Source: Paramecium sonneborni (taxonomy: Eukaryota; Ciliophora; Oligohymenophorea; Peniculida; Parameciidae). Taken from it: a stretch of 64,000 nt of DNA. The stretch spans positions 249,731 to 313,730 of the forward strand of contig CAJJDN010000133.1 in assembly GCA_905182985.1 (NCBI GenBank), in the 5' to 3' direction. A model generated the notes under the pieces. That model did no database searches. It had not been told where the DNA came from and saw only the letters and a list, made by a program, of their open reading frames with translations. Positions 44,456 to 55,524 of this stretch are shown piece after piece. Numbering within the stretch: position 1 is the stretch's first letter; each line of letters starts with the position of its first letter. The position numbers were made by a program, and so were the translations under genes.

Positions 44456-46530
44456 TCAATTTATTTAAGAACATAATTATTTTTATTAAACAAAACTCAC
44501 ATAATTGCTTCTTGTTGAATTGAGATCATTAGTTTGACTTGATTTATATTTCAATCTACGTTTATCGATAGATTAATTATTACTATTATTATTAATTTCA
44601 CTTTAATGATGTGATTTTGATTCAAATTGTTTTTAAACATTTCTATATGATGCTTAAATAACTTTTTAAATCTATTTTGCTTTTTTCTCTGGATTCTCTG
44701 ATTTGAAAGCCTATTAATATATTAAAGACAAAACAAGATTATCTTTATTAACTCTTGGAAGTGTACTAAGAGTATCAAATACTTTCTATAATGGAGGATT
44801 TTAAATAGTATGAATAGAAGGTAATGAACCATAAGATTAATGAACATTTTCAGTCTTAATCACTGGTTAAGATGATCTAGTTGTTAATGAATTGAATTCT
44901 ATATTATTTTCATTCAAAAAATCTGCTTGTGTTTTTATTGTCATTTGATTTCTGATACAATTTTCATCTTGAGATTATTAAACCACTTAAGGTTTCTTCA
45001 ATAATCTTGCTTAGTATTATTATAAAGTATTGCTGTAAACTTTTTATAATACACTTTAATTTTGACTATTAACTATTTTTATGCTCCTTAAATCTTCATC
45101 TGTTATATTCTATAATAATTTAACTTGAGATAATTTTTATCCTTAAGATTCAACCAATTTTTTATTTAAAATGTGTTTAGCTTAAAAATTTGGTTTATTT
45201 TGTTAGACATCTTGAGCAGCTTTAAAGATCTGATAATAATTAATAAAATCTTACTTCATCTTATTAGTGTATTGTTTATTATGCAGTTTAACATTTATTT
45301 TACCAATGTTTAAAAATAACATCAGAATTCTTTTTCATATTTTCAAAAATTTGATAATTACCTAAATTATCAAAAAATTATCTCTTTCTAATTCTATAAA
45401 CATGTAATTTAGGTGTAATAACTTTGGCTTTAGTGAATCGAGGAATCTTTAACATAATTTCAACTTCTCCAAATCCTTAATATTAACCATAAGATGACAA
45501 AACTATAATTTTTTATCCAACTTTTTTAGATAATTCTATTTCACCATCAATAATGAAATATATATGGGTTGATTTATCATCTTCTTTAAATATAATTTCT
45601 CCTGCATGATGTGTTATTAATTTACATTCTAAAATTATACCCATAAATTCTGAAGGTTCAATATTGTAAAACAATGGCGTTTTAGAAAAGTAATTAATTT
45701 TATTATCTAATGCAGCACTCATATAAGGATTAATTAATTCTAAATAGGCCATCTCACTTAAATATATTAGATGAGTCTATTCTAATGCATAAACAGTTGA
45801 TGATCTAGCAGTGTCTAACTTAATAGCAGCCTCTCCAAATGAACTTTTTATAGCTCTTTATTTACATACTCTCCTTAAAATAGTACTTTCAATATAATGT
45901 AATCTGGAAATACATTATTTAATCCATAGGGATCCTACTCAGTTTTCTTAACAGGTTTAGTTTCTTAATTTTCATTATAATCCAATTTGTTAGATCCAAC
46001 CATCTTCTCTTTTGGCTTCATTATTACTACTTTCCCTTCTAAAATTATATAAAATCGCTTATTTTAATCACCTTATCTATAAACTGGATTCAATTAAGCC
46101 ACATATTAATACCTAATTACTAAAATCTATTTTAATACCTAAATTCAGAGTATATACGACCTAACAATTCTGGAGGTACTTCTTTTCTAATCTCTTTTAT
46201 CTTTTTAATTTAACTTAATTATTCAATTAAAATAGATGATGTTGGAATTATCAAATTCTATAATGTTCCAATACTCTTTCGAGAATATCTACGATAATAA
46301 TTTTCAGGATTAACATTCTCATTTATTGGTCTTACTCCTAATTCATGTTTTATAGAATCTATATCAATCAGTTTTTTTTATTTTTTTATATCTCTCTACT
46401 AAGTTTACTTTTAAACTCCTGTTAACATTTTCTTTGATTCATCATCTGAATCAGAATCACTTGGCTATTGTAGAAAGTCAAAATTAGCTTTTGTTTGTAT
46501 ACTAAAGGTTGATTGCATAAAAGAAGTCAT
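44456..46530 (-). CDS. Cyclic nucleotide-binding domain protein
   Basis: Predicted 662 aa using introns of 26, 35 and 25 nt. After a 150-residue N-terminal region come two cNMP-binding (CNB) domains. The first carries FYIILEGKVVIM and the phosphate-binding cassette FGEAAIKLDTARSSTV with the key Glu and Arg. The second carries IIFKEDDKSTHIYFIIDGE and GFGEVEIMLKIPRFTKAKV, a less perfect cassette. The C-terminal 220 residues are Gln/Ser-rich and probably disordered. There is no PKA-R inhibitor motif, kinase or membrane domain, so it is a soluble CNB protein and not a standard PKA subunit or channel. The 35-nt intron (starting GTAGGATCC) is the least certain join, but it brings the first cassette into frame. 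Confidence 0.88.
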
Positions 46531-46900
46531 TTATATGAAAAATAATTGATTTTATTTAATTTAATCCTTATTTGATTTTATAGCCAATTCTTGATACAAT
46601 AATTATTATTTTATTCACTTTGATTATTTAATATAAATACAAAGATTTCATTACTAACTATTTTATTAGAAACTATATTTCAGTTATAAAATGAATTAAT
46701 TTCGAATTTTATTTGTGTATCAAATCTGATTTTGTTGAATTTTTTAAATAGTCATAATAATTCAATCAAATTTGAATTTAATTAATCTGAATGGATATAA
46801 AAAATAACAATAATATTAATTTGATAAAGATACCTTACTCTAATTTGAAAGATTGATTAAGTTTCAAAAGACATTTATTACTAATATAACATAGTATTAA
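46531..46900. other. Intergenic region, nothing recognised
   Basis: 370 bp between two minus-strand genes. It is AT-rich and presumably includes the promoter of the cyclic-nucleotide-binding gene. A 41-codon minus-strand ORF starting MSFETQSIF is too short and unsupported to call. Confidence 0.5.
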
Positions 46901-48540
46901 TCATTCCTTTTTTTTCTTTTTTTTTTTCCCCTTTTTCTCTTCAAATGGATCAACTAACATAGATTAGCCAATATCCATAAGTTTATTATTAAAGTCTTCT
47001 TAAAATGTTGGTACCATAATACCAGATAAGAGCGAATTAATTTAAATAGGAATTTTATGTTTTGCGAATCTATTTTTGATATCTAATACTTCTTATAAAT
47101 TCAATTCATTCATTCTTGCTGGACTGTTTTTTTATAATAATTGAGAGAATTTATTATGAAGTGAATTTGATCTAAGTTTAGTTGCATAAATAGATAATGA
47201 TGATGGTTGTTCATCAGACTATACATCAGCAGCACTTAGATTCAATAAATCTTTATATGCTCTTCTTGCATTAACAACTCTTTATGCAGATGCTTTACTT
47301 TCTAAATTGGAAGTATCAATAGCTGAATCACATTATCTATTTTATGATTATATAATTGTAGGTAAAGGATTAAGATTGACTACTTTTGTATCTTATTAAT
47401 GTGGTAATCCAATAGATTTAGCTCTTCTTTTATCTATTTCTGAATATCTACTACCATAATGTTATGAATCAATTCTACGATCCATTTCTTTTTCTATTCT
47501 TGCTTTATTTTTAGACCATATATTCATTGAATTAACAATCTCTTCATCCATTTTTTTTTCTGCTGCTTCTTTTTGTCTATATGATATCCATCTATTTTAT
47601 AGATTTAATTCAATCTCTTAATTTGATGGTTAATATGATTAATAATTTTATCTACTTTCAAAATTTTAATTTAAATCTTTATATTCTAAATTAATGTCAT
47701 CTTTTTAAAATACTTTAATCTTAGGTACCATATTAACATTGACTTTTTTCTTTTCTTCATCTTCATTTCCTAATAGATCTCCATCAATAACAATCTCCCC
47801 TTCTGTTTATTCTTAACTTTATTATAAATTATCTTCCTATTCTTTTTAAGGCTATGAGACAATTTTAGGAAATGTACTTTTAGCTTAAATCTGAGGGATT
47901 ATGTTATTCAATTAATTAAATTGTCTTCTTTTATATAATTTTAATCTATAATTGTCAATAACTCCATATACCTTAATTATGGTGCATCATAATGTTTATG
48001 CATTGTTCTTCTCTTCTCATTATAATCCATAAGTTATTCATCAATTTAATTACTAGGTAATTAATTACTTTAATCTTATATTATAAATCTTGTATCATCA
48101 CTTTTATTACATATTTCCTTTTCTTATGTTTTCATTACATCTCTATTATTTTATATGAAAAATCCGTAAACCTTTTCTAAAAAGATTAATTAAGCATCTC
48201 TCCCTTTTGCTACTGCTGCTTCTCTTAATAAATTTACAATATTTTAGTAAAAATTATAACGAGTAGGCATATTTGTAATTGTTTTACCTTATTTTAATGA
48301 TGCTTATATCTAAAAGAAGTATAAATTGATGATTACTTCTTTATTAAAATTTTAAATAGACTTGATAATCGTGATAAACTTTTTATTGTCTTCGAAATGA
48401 ACACTTTTGAGTTCTTCAGTATCAAATAGTTAATAATTAAATTTGGTATGCCATAATCTTGTACTATTATAGAATTATAGTTTATCAGCATCGCTAATAC
48501 TCTTTAATACATGTGACTTTTCGAAAACTGATTAATTCAT
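46901..48540 (-). CDS. Unknown protein, about 537 aa
   Basis: One 26-nt intron (starting GTATATGG) leaves a 1614-nt frame. The first 180 residues look like a folded helical domain (for example NMPTRYNFYQNIVNLLREAA and LIFLEKVYGFF). A Gln/Glu-rich linker and charged helices follow, and the protein ends in a run of about ten Lys just before TGA. The poly-Lys end could bind nucleic acid or microtubules, or be a localisation signal. I do not recognise the domain. It is divergent from the next gene, with only 45 bp between start codons. Confidence 0.7.
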
Positions 48541-48585
48541 TATATTTATATATAAATTTTTATTTTCTTAACTGATATTTTTAAA
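48541..48585. promoter_or_regulatory. Very short divergent promoter region
   Basis: Only 45 bp separate the minus-strand start at 48540 from the plus-strand start at 48586. Both genes must be driven from this stretch or from sequence inside the neighbouring gene. It is almost pure A/T. Confidence 0.5.
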
Positions 48586-50925
48586 ATGAACTCTAAACAA
48601 TAACATATGACAGTTTGTCCAGCAATTTTAAAAGGAGATGATCTTCCTAATGATACTCCACTTAAAGTATAGAATTCTAATTTACCAAAACCTATGATTT
48701 AAAAGAAATTGATATCATAAATGAATAATGAAATACTCTATGAAAGACTTAATTAAGAGGCTGAAATATTTAAGTAGAACAATTAGATGTTGAAAGAATA
48801 TTATGAATAAGAAGAATTACGTCCATGTTCATTTACTCCTTAAACACTTAATGATGGTTAGGATAAAAGATCACTTTATTAATTTTTATTTGATCAATAA
48901 AATCATGTAATGAAGGTAGAATAGAAATTAGAATAAATTAAATAAAATGAATTAGAACGTGATTTATAATATCCATATCATCCAAAAACAAATGAATTTA
49001 ACTTTTAAAAAAGAGATGAAACAATTCCTACTTATGAAAGATTGTATAATTTGAATTAAAAGAAACCATCTGAACCAATACTATAATAATCCGAATCTAC
49101 AATTGATTATAAACCATTAATTTAATAGAAATCTTAGAATATAGTTCGTAATTAAAAAGTAGAAGATATTTTGTATTAAGATGCATAAAGAAGATTATAG
49201 AAATAGAAGGAAGTATAAGAAAAGAAAAATACAACTAAAGTGGTGACTGTAAATGTGAAATATACATCAAATAATAGTGAGAAAATAGTTGCATAAAAAT
49301 TTATAAGAGAATTTGAAACAATAATAGATTGGATATTTGATTAAACAGGATAAGATAGACCATCGAATGTATCATTTTCAATTGATTATTTGAAATTAGG
49401 AGAAATATTATAAAGATTAGGATTTTTGAATTAATTATAAGTTAAAGATAGTAATGAAAAGGCAGTAGAATATGAGAATCTTCGTTTATCTGAAGAGAGA
49501 GCATTATTATGTGAAATTTGGACAGTGTTGAGAGGAGATGAGTTGGGAGGAATAAGTAAAAGAAATTTATGTTTATTTTTATTGACTTTAATTGGAATAA
49601 CAGATTTTAAAATTAAAGAATTACCATCTGTTTAAAATGAAGAAGTTCCAAATTATTAGAAATCTATATAACCTTAATAACATAAGATAGTGACTGCTCA
49701 TTAACCAAATGATAGACCAAAATTAGGTAATATAGATAAAGATGGAAATATAATATTTACACATGAAGAAACAAAGAGGATATAAAAATAATTTGATATT
49801 TTATATAGAAATAGATTGGGTTCTGAAGAATTGAAAAAGACTGATTGGAAAGATGAAAATCCATATAAACCATAAATATTACCATAATCTAAATAATTGG
49901 CTAATTAATTTAGAGAGAAAGTATTAGAAGAGACAGCTAATTTAATTGATAATTAATTGATTAAAGTTACTATTCCTGAGAATGGATAAATAACACATGC
50001 AGATTTATTAGTATTATAAAAGAAAGCAGTAGAATATCATAAAGAATTAAAGAAATAAGAAATATTGTAATAACAATTAGAAAAATGTCCATTTAAACCT
50101 TAATTAATGAACAATGGAAATAATTAATCTGTTGATGAAAGAAAGAGTTAATAAAAGAAATCAGAGAAATATTTATAATTATATTAATTAGCTAAACCAA
50201 CTACATAAAAGAGAGATCGAACAAGAGAGGAAATAGAATATGAAAAATAATAGGAAGAATGTACTTTCTAACCAGATATATCAAATAAGGGAATTTAGTA
50301 ATAGAAATAAGAGAATCATTTTGTAAATAAAGATATTGATAAAACAGTTTAGAGAATGAGATAAGCAAGACAAAGAAGAGAAGAAGTATAAGGAATGTTA
50401 GAAAGAGGATATAAAAGTAATAAACCTGTGTAATAATAATAAATTAGCTAATAGATAAAAGAGAGCAGAAGCTAATCTTAGAATCAATTAAAATAGACTA
50501 CATAATCATCAAGATAAAAAAGTTTATAATCTCAAGAATCTTAACAATTGAATACTTTTTAATCATAGAATTTCCATATAGATGAATCTTAACCTAAAGA
50601 AGAATAGAGTATTGTTAGATCAGGCAGTTGTAAATTTATAGTATTATTAATTCACTGTAGAACAAGATGAAAGAATTCCCTTATTATTTGTAGATGTTAA
50701 TCTCGGACCTAATAAAACTGAAAGAATCGTTGTTTATGAAGGAGATTAATCTATGGATTTAGCTGCAAGATTCGCTTAAGAACATAGTATTTAGATATAT
50801 ATATATATGTAGATCTAGATGAATTTATGTAAGATAAACTTAAAGAGTTACTAGATTATTAAATTAGTGGATTATTAACTAAAATTGATGAAGAAGAAGG
50901 AGCATTAAGTGATAATGATTAATGA
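48586..50925 (+). CDS. Unknown large protein with low-complexity body
   Basis: Predicted 760 aa using two introns near the 3' end (31 and 26 nt). The N-terminal 330 residues contain several CPFKP/PCSFTP-like motifs and charged helices; the middle is Gln/Lys/Glu-rich coiled coil. The last 80 residues form a distinct compact segment with PLLFVDVNLGPNKTERIVVY, then LAARFAQEH and ELLDYQISGLL, and an acidic end. That terminal module is reminiscent of a short conserved C-terminal tail in other ciliate proteins I recall, but I cannot name it. Function unknown. The 31-nt intron that creates the tail is probable, since without it the frame stops. Confidence 0.65.
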
Positions 50926-50950
50926 CATATATATATATATACTAAAAATA

Positions 50951-51320
50951 TCATTATGATAATTATCTAAAAGATAATTTACTTGATTCTTAGGATCTTC
51001 TTTCATTTTCCCTCTCTTTTTATAATTACCATTCAATATAACGTTCATCTTTTTTCAAATTTTCAATTCCTTATCTAGTCCATTAATTCACTAAATTATT
51101 ATATATATTAGGTTAATATCGTGTATGTTACATATCATATGTCTCTTAATTTTCAAGCTTTTCCAAATCTCTTTAATAATATCATCAATTACCTTAGACT
51201 AAGCAAAAAGAAGATCAAAATTAAAGGAAACAATAAATAGATAGATATAAGTATTCTTTGATCATAAAAGTCTCGAAAATAAGATGATAATGCTTCGCCT
51301 AAATAAAACTCTGATGCCAT
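50951..51320 (-). CDS. Small single-pass membrane protein, about 115 aa
   Basis: One 22-nt intron (starting GTAATTGATG) leaves a 348-nt frame. Residues about 20-42 (ILISIYLLFPLILIFFLLSL) are a clear transmembrane helix, preceded by a short polar N-terminus (MASEFYLGEALSSYFRDFYD) and followed by a charged 70-residue cytosolic-type tail rich in Arg, Glu and Gln. No signal peptidase site is obvious. Family unknown. It converges with the preceding plus-strand gene, 25 bp between stops. Confidence 0.65.
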
Positions 51321-51495
51321 TTATTGATGTTATTTAAATTAATAATCATATAAATTTTTGTCATTTTATTTTCATCAAAAATTATTTTTTACATAAATCA
51401 TCAATGATTATTACTGTAATATTGAATAATCTATATTATGTATCTTATCTTCACTTATTTTGATAAACTACTAATCTCATGCTTCTTTAATCTAT

Positions 51496-51816
51496 TCAAA
51501 TTAAACTTTATTCATTTATTACATCATAAATCAATGTAAATATACTTAATAAAATAAAAGATCTGATTCTTAGAGATATAGATATCCTTAACCATTAACA
51601 ATACTCTTAGAATGTATATTTATAATTGTACCAATAAATCATATTTTCTTTATATATCTGATATTCATTAGATATTGAATTCATCTAATTTTATATACCA
51701 AATTTATATATTAATTGTTACTTTTTGATAACTTTCAATCCTAACTCTTGTTTTCGTATTTTATGTTTTTAGTTCACAACTAATTTTTACTAATTAACTG
51801 CAGATTTGTTTATCAT
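51496..51816 (-). CDS. Tentative small protein
   Basis: An intronless 107-codon frame from ATG 51814-51816 to TGA 51496-51498. It begins with a basic stretch (MINKSAVNQQKLVVNQKHKI), then has aromatic-rich and hydrophobic parts. No recognised motif. The frame may continue through an intron at its 3' end. It is kept only because the spacer (51321-51905) would otherwise be unusually long for this window. Confidence 0.3.
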
Positions 51817-51905
51817 ATCAATATAAATCATTCAAACTATCATTATAACTTGTTTTTGAACAAGGAAATATGAAATCGTTAAAGTACATTATAATTATTA
51901 ATATA

Positions 51906-53573
51906 ATGAATCATAGGTCAATTAGACCATCTAGTGCTTAACAAAATATTTCACATATAAGTGATAAGAATGTATCCTTTCATAAGAAGTACTATATACC
52001 TTTTAATCTAAGTCCTTATAAGTAACCCAATCTACACAACGTTTCACAATATAGAGTCAAGGAAAGTGAAAAACTTTTTGAAGAGAGCTTGTAACTTAAG
52101 CTTTTAATTAATTAATTGAAAGATGAGAATATTAAGCTCAGAACAAGAAATACTAATTTAGAAGTAATATTGCAATCATCATCTAGAAAGACTTATAAAA
52201 ATGTTAAAAAATTATAGAAGAAGTAGAAACTACTGGAAATATGAAACGATTTTATGCTAAGCCAAGCACTGATAATTAAATGATTCTTAGTTTTAAAGGT
52301 TAAATTAAAGAATTGCGATTTAATCTTGATTAAAGAGAATAAGAGATGTTAACTTTGAAAAAGTCTGCAAAATACACAAAATTGACAGAAATGGAAATAG
52401 AACGTAAAATGTTCCAAGATGAAACAATTCGATTAAAATAAGTTATCGATGAATTGGTACAATAAAATATATATGCTTAATAAAAAGAGCATGATTAATA
52501 AAAATTATAGGATAAGATTGCATAATAAGATAATCTAATTAAATAAATGTAATAAGATATAGAATCATATGAAACAGATAATAAAAATCTTTAATCACAA
52601 TTATAACAGTTGATTTAAGCTTACCAAGATCTTGATAGAGAGTTTACAAAACTTGATTAAAATATGTAGACAAAATTGAAATCAAAAGATAAACAATTAA
52701 TTGAACTAAAAACTTAAATAACAAGATTAAAAGAATAATATGATAAAGAAAAGAAATTACATCAATAACCAAAATTTAGTCCTACTCTAAAAACACATAA
52801 TAAAGTAACAAAACGTATTTAGAGTGCTAAACCACCTGAATAGATTATAAAGCCAATCTAAATAGATGAAGTAAATCACATAATTTAAGAGATTAAATAT
52901 AAATTAATAGCTTTATCATTACATTCAAAATAGATTGATACTTTATTATTAAATTAATAATAATAATAAACAACAATAGGATAATTGACAGAAAAGTTGA
53001 TAAATGATCCATTTTTTTTGAATAAAACAGATGCTAATAATTTAGCTAGATTTTTAATAGAATCTCCTTAATAAAAGTATCCTTATACACCAAATCTTTA
53101 AATTGCATAAGATAATGGATTGATAAGAGGAATGTTTTTTAAAGTGATAGGATTTTGGGCATGTTATGATTAAGTTGAGAAAAGAGTATTAGAATCAAGT
53201 TTAGCAAAATTATTTTAAGGATAAGTTAGTTAAGTAGAGAGAACAATGGGCAAAAATATTTATACAAAAAAGGATTTTATAAGTTAAATATAAAAGATAC
53301 TATAAAAGAAATAAATAAGAGAATTAGAAATGACATATTTAATATCAAAAGTAATAATTAATATTAATAGATTAGATAATATTGCAATCAAAGAATTTAA
53401 ATTCTTTAAAAGGAGATGCATTAGTGAAATATTTAAGAGAATTAGAGAAACTTGAAAATGTAGAAGATGTTAGAGCTGAGGATTTATAATAATATTATGA
53501 TAGTTTAGGGTAATATAATAATAAATAAATAAAATTAGATAAGACAAAGGTTTCTTTTTTTATAAATAATTGA
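51906..53573 (+). CDS. Unknown coiled-coil protein, about 539 aa
   Basis: Introns of 23 nt (starting GTAATATTG) and 25 nt (starting GTAATAATT) leave a 1620-nt frame to TGA 53571-53573. Residues 60-280 are a strong coiled coil; the region after about residue 330 is more globular, containing GMFFKVIGFWACYDQVEKRV. An in-frame Met 36 bp upstream (51870) is an alternative start. Only 17 bp separate its stop from the next ATG, and a simple intron joining the two was not found, so they may be one gene split by an error or an unusual intron. Confidence 0.6.
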
Positions 53574-53590
53574 GAAGTAAATAAGAATAA

Positions 53591-54296
53591 ATGATAGCAT
53601 TATTGGAGACAAAGGAAGATAAAGTGGAAGAAATTGATATTAATTTAGGAAATGATGGAATTCCGTAAAAATCAGTTTAACAATATATTATAAAAGGTGG
53701 ATTAGTGAGAAGTCATTCTGATCCAGATCCATTATAATTAATGTTAATATAAAAGAATGAAGAAGATGAAGAAGAAGAATAAGAATAAGAGAATTATTAA
53801 TTATAATAGCAAAAGAATTAATAATAATAATATTAATATAAATAATAATAAGAGAAATATCCATTTAATTTTGAAGAACAAGATGGTGAATATGAAAATG
53901 ATGAAGAAGAAAATGATGGATATTAACCAGATTTAAATAATGCACATATAGAAGAATAAGATTAATATTAAGAAGAAGATGATGATTATAATATAAATGT
54001 TGATGGTGTCTTTGAAGAAGATAATGATGATGAAAATGATTAATGGGAAAAAGTAGAGAATAAAGGCAATTTTCCAGTTCGTTAAGAGTATATATATAAT
54101 ATTTATAAATAGTCGATAAATACCAAATAGCAGACCAACCTCAAGTTATGTAAATAAAGTTAATAGAAGCAATAGTGATATTAAAGCTAGTCTAGTTTCA
54201 GAATTACATCCAACTAAAGAAATTAATGAAGAAGGTATATTATTATATTATAAATCTAAAGAATATTAAGAGGAATAATTTGAAGAAGAAAATTGA
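53591..54296 (+). CDS. Acidic low-complexity protein, possibly part of upstream gene
   Basis: One 25-nt intron (54088-54112) leaves a 681-nt frame of 226 aa. It is rich in Glu, Asp, Gln and Asn, with poly-Gln runs (many TAA codons) and acidic blocks, ending in a Ser/Glu-rich tail. No globular domain. It starts 17 bp after the stop of the coiled-coil gene in another frame; it could be the C-terminal half of that protein. Confidence 0.5.
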
Positions 54297-54322
54297 CATA
54301 TAAATTTTATATAAATTAAAAT

Positions 54323-54808
54323 ATGAAACGAACAAAGGAAACCATTTTTAGAGAACATCCTGATTGGTAATAAAGATAAGGTATAAGTGGCTTAAAAGAA
54401 TTTGATGGAGAAGATTTATGTAAATTCATCATTCTTATCGTAAAGAATTTGATTCTCGTAATAAATTCAATAAAGAACAATAAAAATAATGGATATTTGA
54501 ATAAATTGAAGAAAAGAAGAGAAAATAAGAATAAGAAAAAGCAGAGGAAATGGCATATGCTTAATAAACCTTAGAAATCAATAGATTTAGAGGAATGCTT
54601 TAAGATAACTTTGCATCAAGAAAGACTGATATGGGTGTTGCCACAAAATAAACTAATCTCTAATTAGTATTTATTCAAACTCAATTATTTTTAGGCTAAA
54701 GAAAAAAAAGATAAAGAAGAAAGAGAAAAATAAGAAAAGTTGGCTGCTGAACGTGCTGAAAGAGATCTATTACTTTAACGGGGTCGTAAGTAACCATATT
54801 AAGGATGA
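54323..54808 (+). CDS. RIB43A-like protein, short
   Basis: Predicted 143 aa after introns of 26 nt (starting GTAAATTC) and 28 nt (starting GTATTTATT). Residues 18-30 (GISGLKEFDGEDLQ) followed by a KEQQKQWIFEQIEEKK helix match the central motif of RIB43A proteins, and the helix continues with RFRGMLQDNFASRKTD. RIB43A proteins are helical microtubule inner proteins that run along the protofilament ribbon of doublet microtubules in cilia and basal bodies. Full-length members are about 380 aa; this one is less than half, lacking most of the N-terminal part. It is either a short ciliate form or an incomplete model. ATG 54323-54325 is the first Met. Confidence 0.6.
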
Positions 54809-55524
54809 TCATTATTTAATATGTTTCATCTTTTAAATTACATCATTACTTATATATTATTCAATCTACACCTATATTATAAACAATCTTTATGAATTTT
54901 ATCAATTTTCAAAACCATTTTATATAAGTGATACTCATCATATTTATATAAATTAATACATAACACATAAATCAAAAACTTTAATATTCAAGACATTAAA
55001 TAATATATACCCATAATGTTATAACATTCTTTTACATTTATTTTATCTTTATTAACATTTACTCTCATCTTAAGAATTATTATATGGATAGCTTCTTTTT
55101 CTTATTGAAAATTTCACTTTTAACCCAGATATAATGATTTTATTTATTTTTTTTTAAACATATATCTAGTTTTTATTTTCTTACAGGATTTCTAAATACA
55201 ATTCTCATGCAACATCCATAATATAAAGTATTTACAATATATATTTGATTGAATGAATAAAGTTTAGAAACTCATTTTAGAATTATTCTAATATATTGCT
55301 TGATTCGAATATATTCTAAATATTATACTCGAATATTATATCTTATAAATGATAACTGATAATTTAATATATTTGTATCGAATTAGGAATTTATTTGAGA
55401 TCTGAGCAAAATCATATTTCTATAAGAATAATCATGCATAAATTATAAATCTAATGTATTCCATCGATTTATGTAATAGAATTAATAACTATTTATAAAA
55501 AATTATTTATTTATATTTAATAAT
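54809..55524. other. Long intergenic region, nothing firm
   Basis: About 716 bp of AT-rich DNA between two plus-strand genes. A minus-strand stretch near 55000-55210 shows short protein-like frames interrupted by TGA, which I could not assemble into a gene. It includes the promoter of the vWA-protease gene. Confidence 0.45.
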
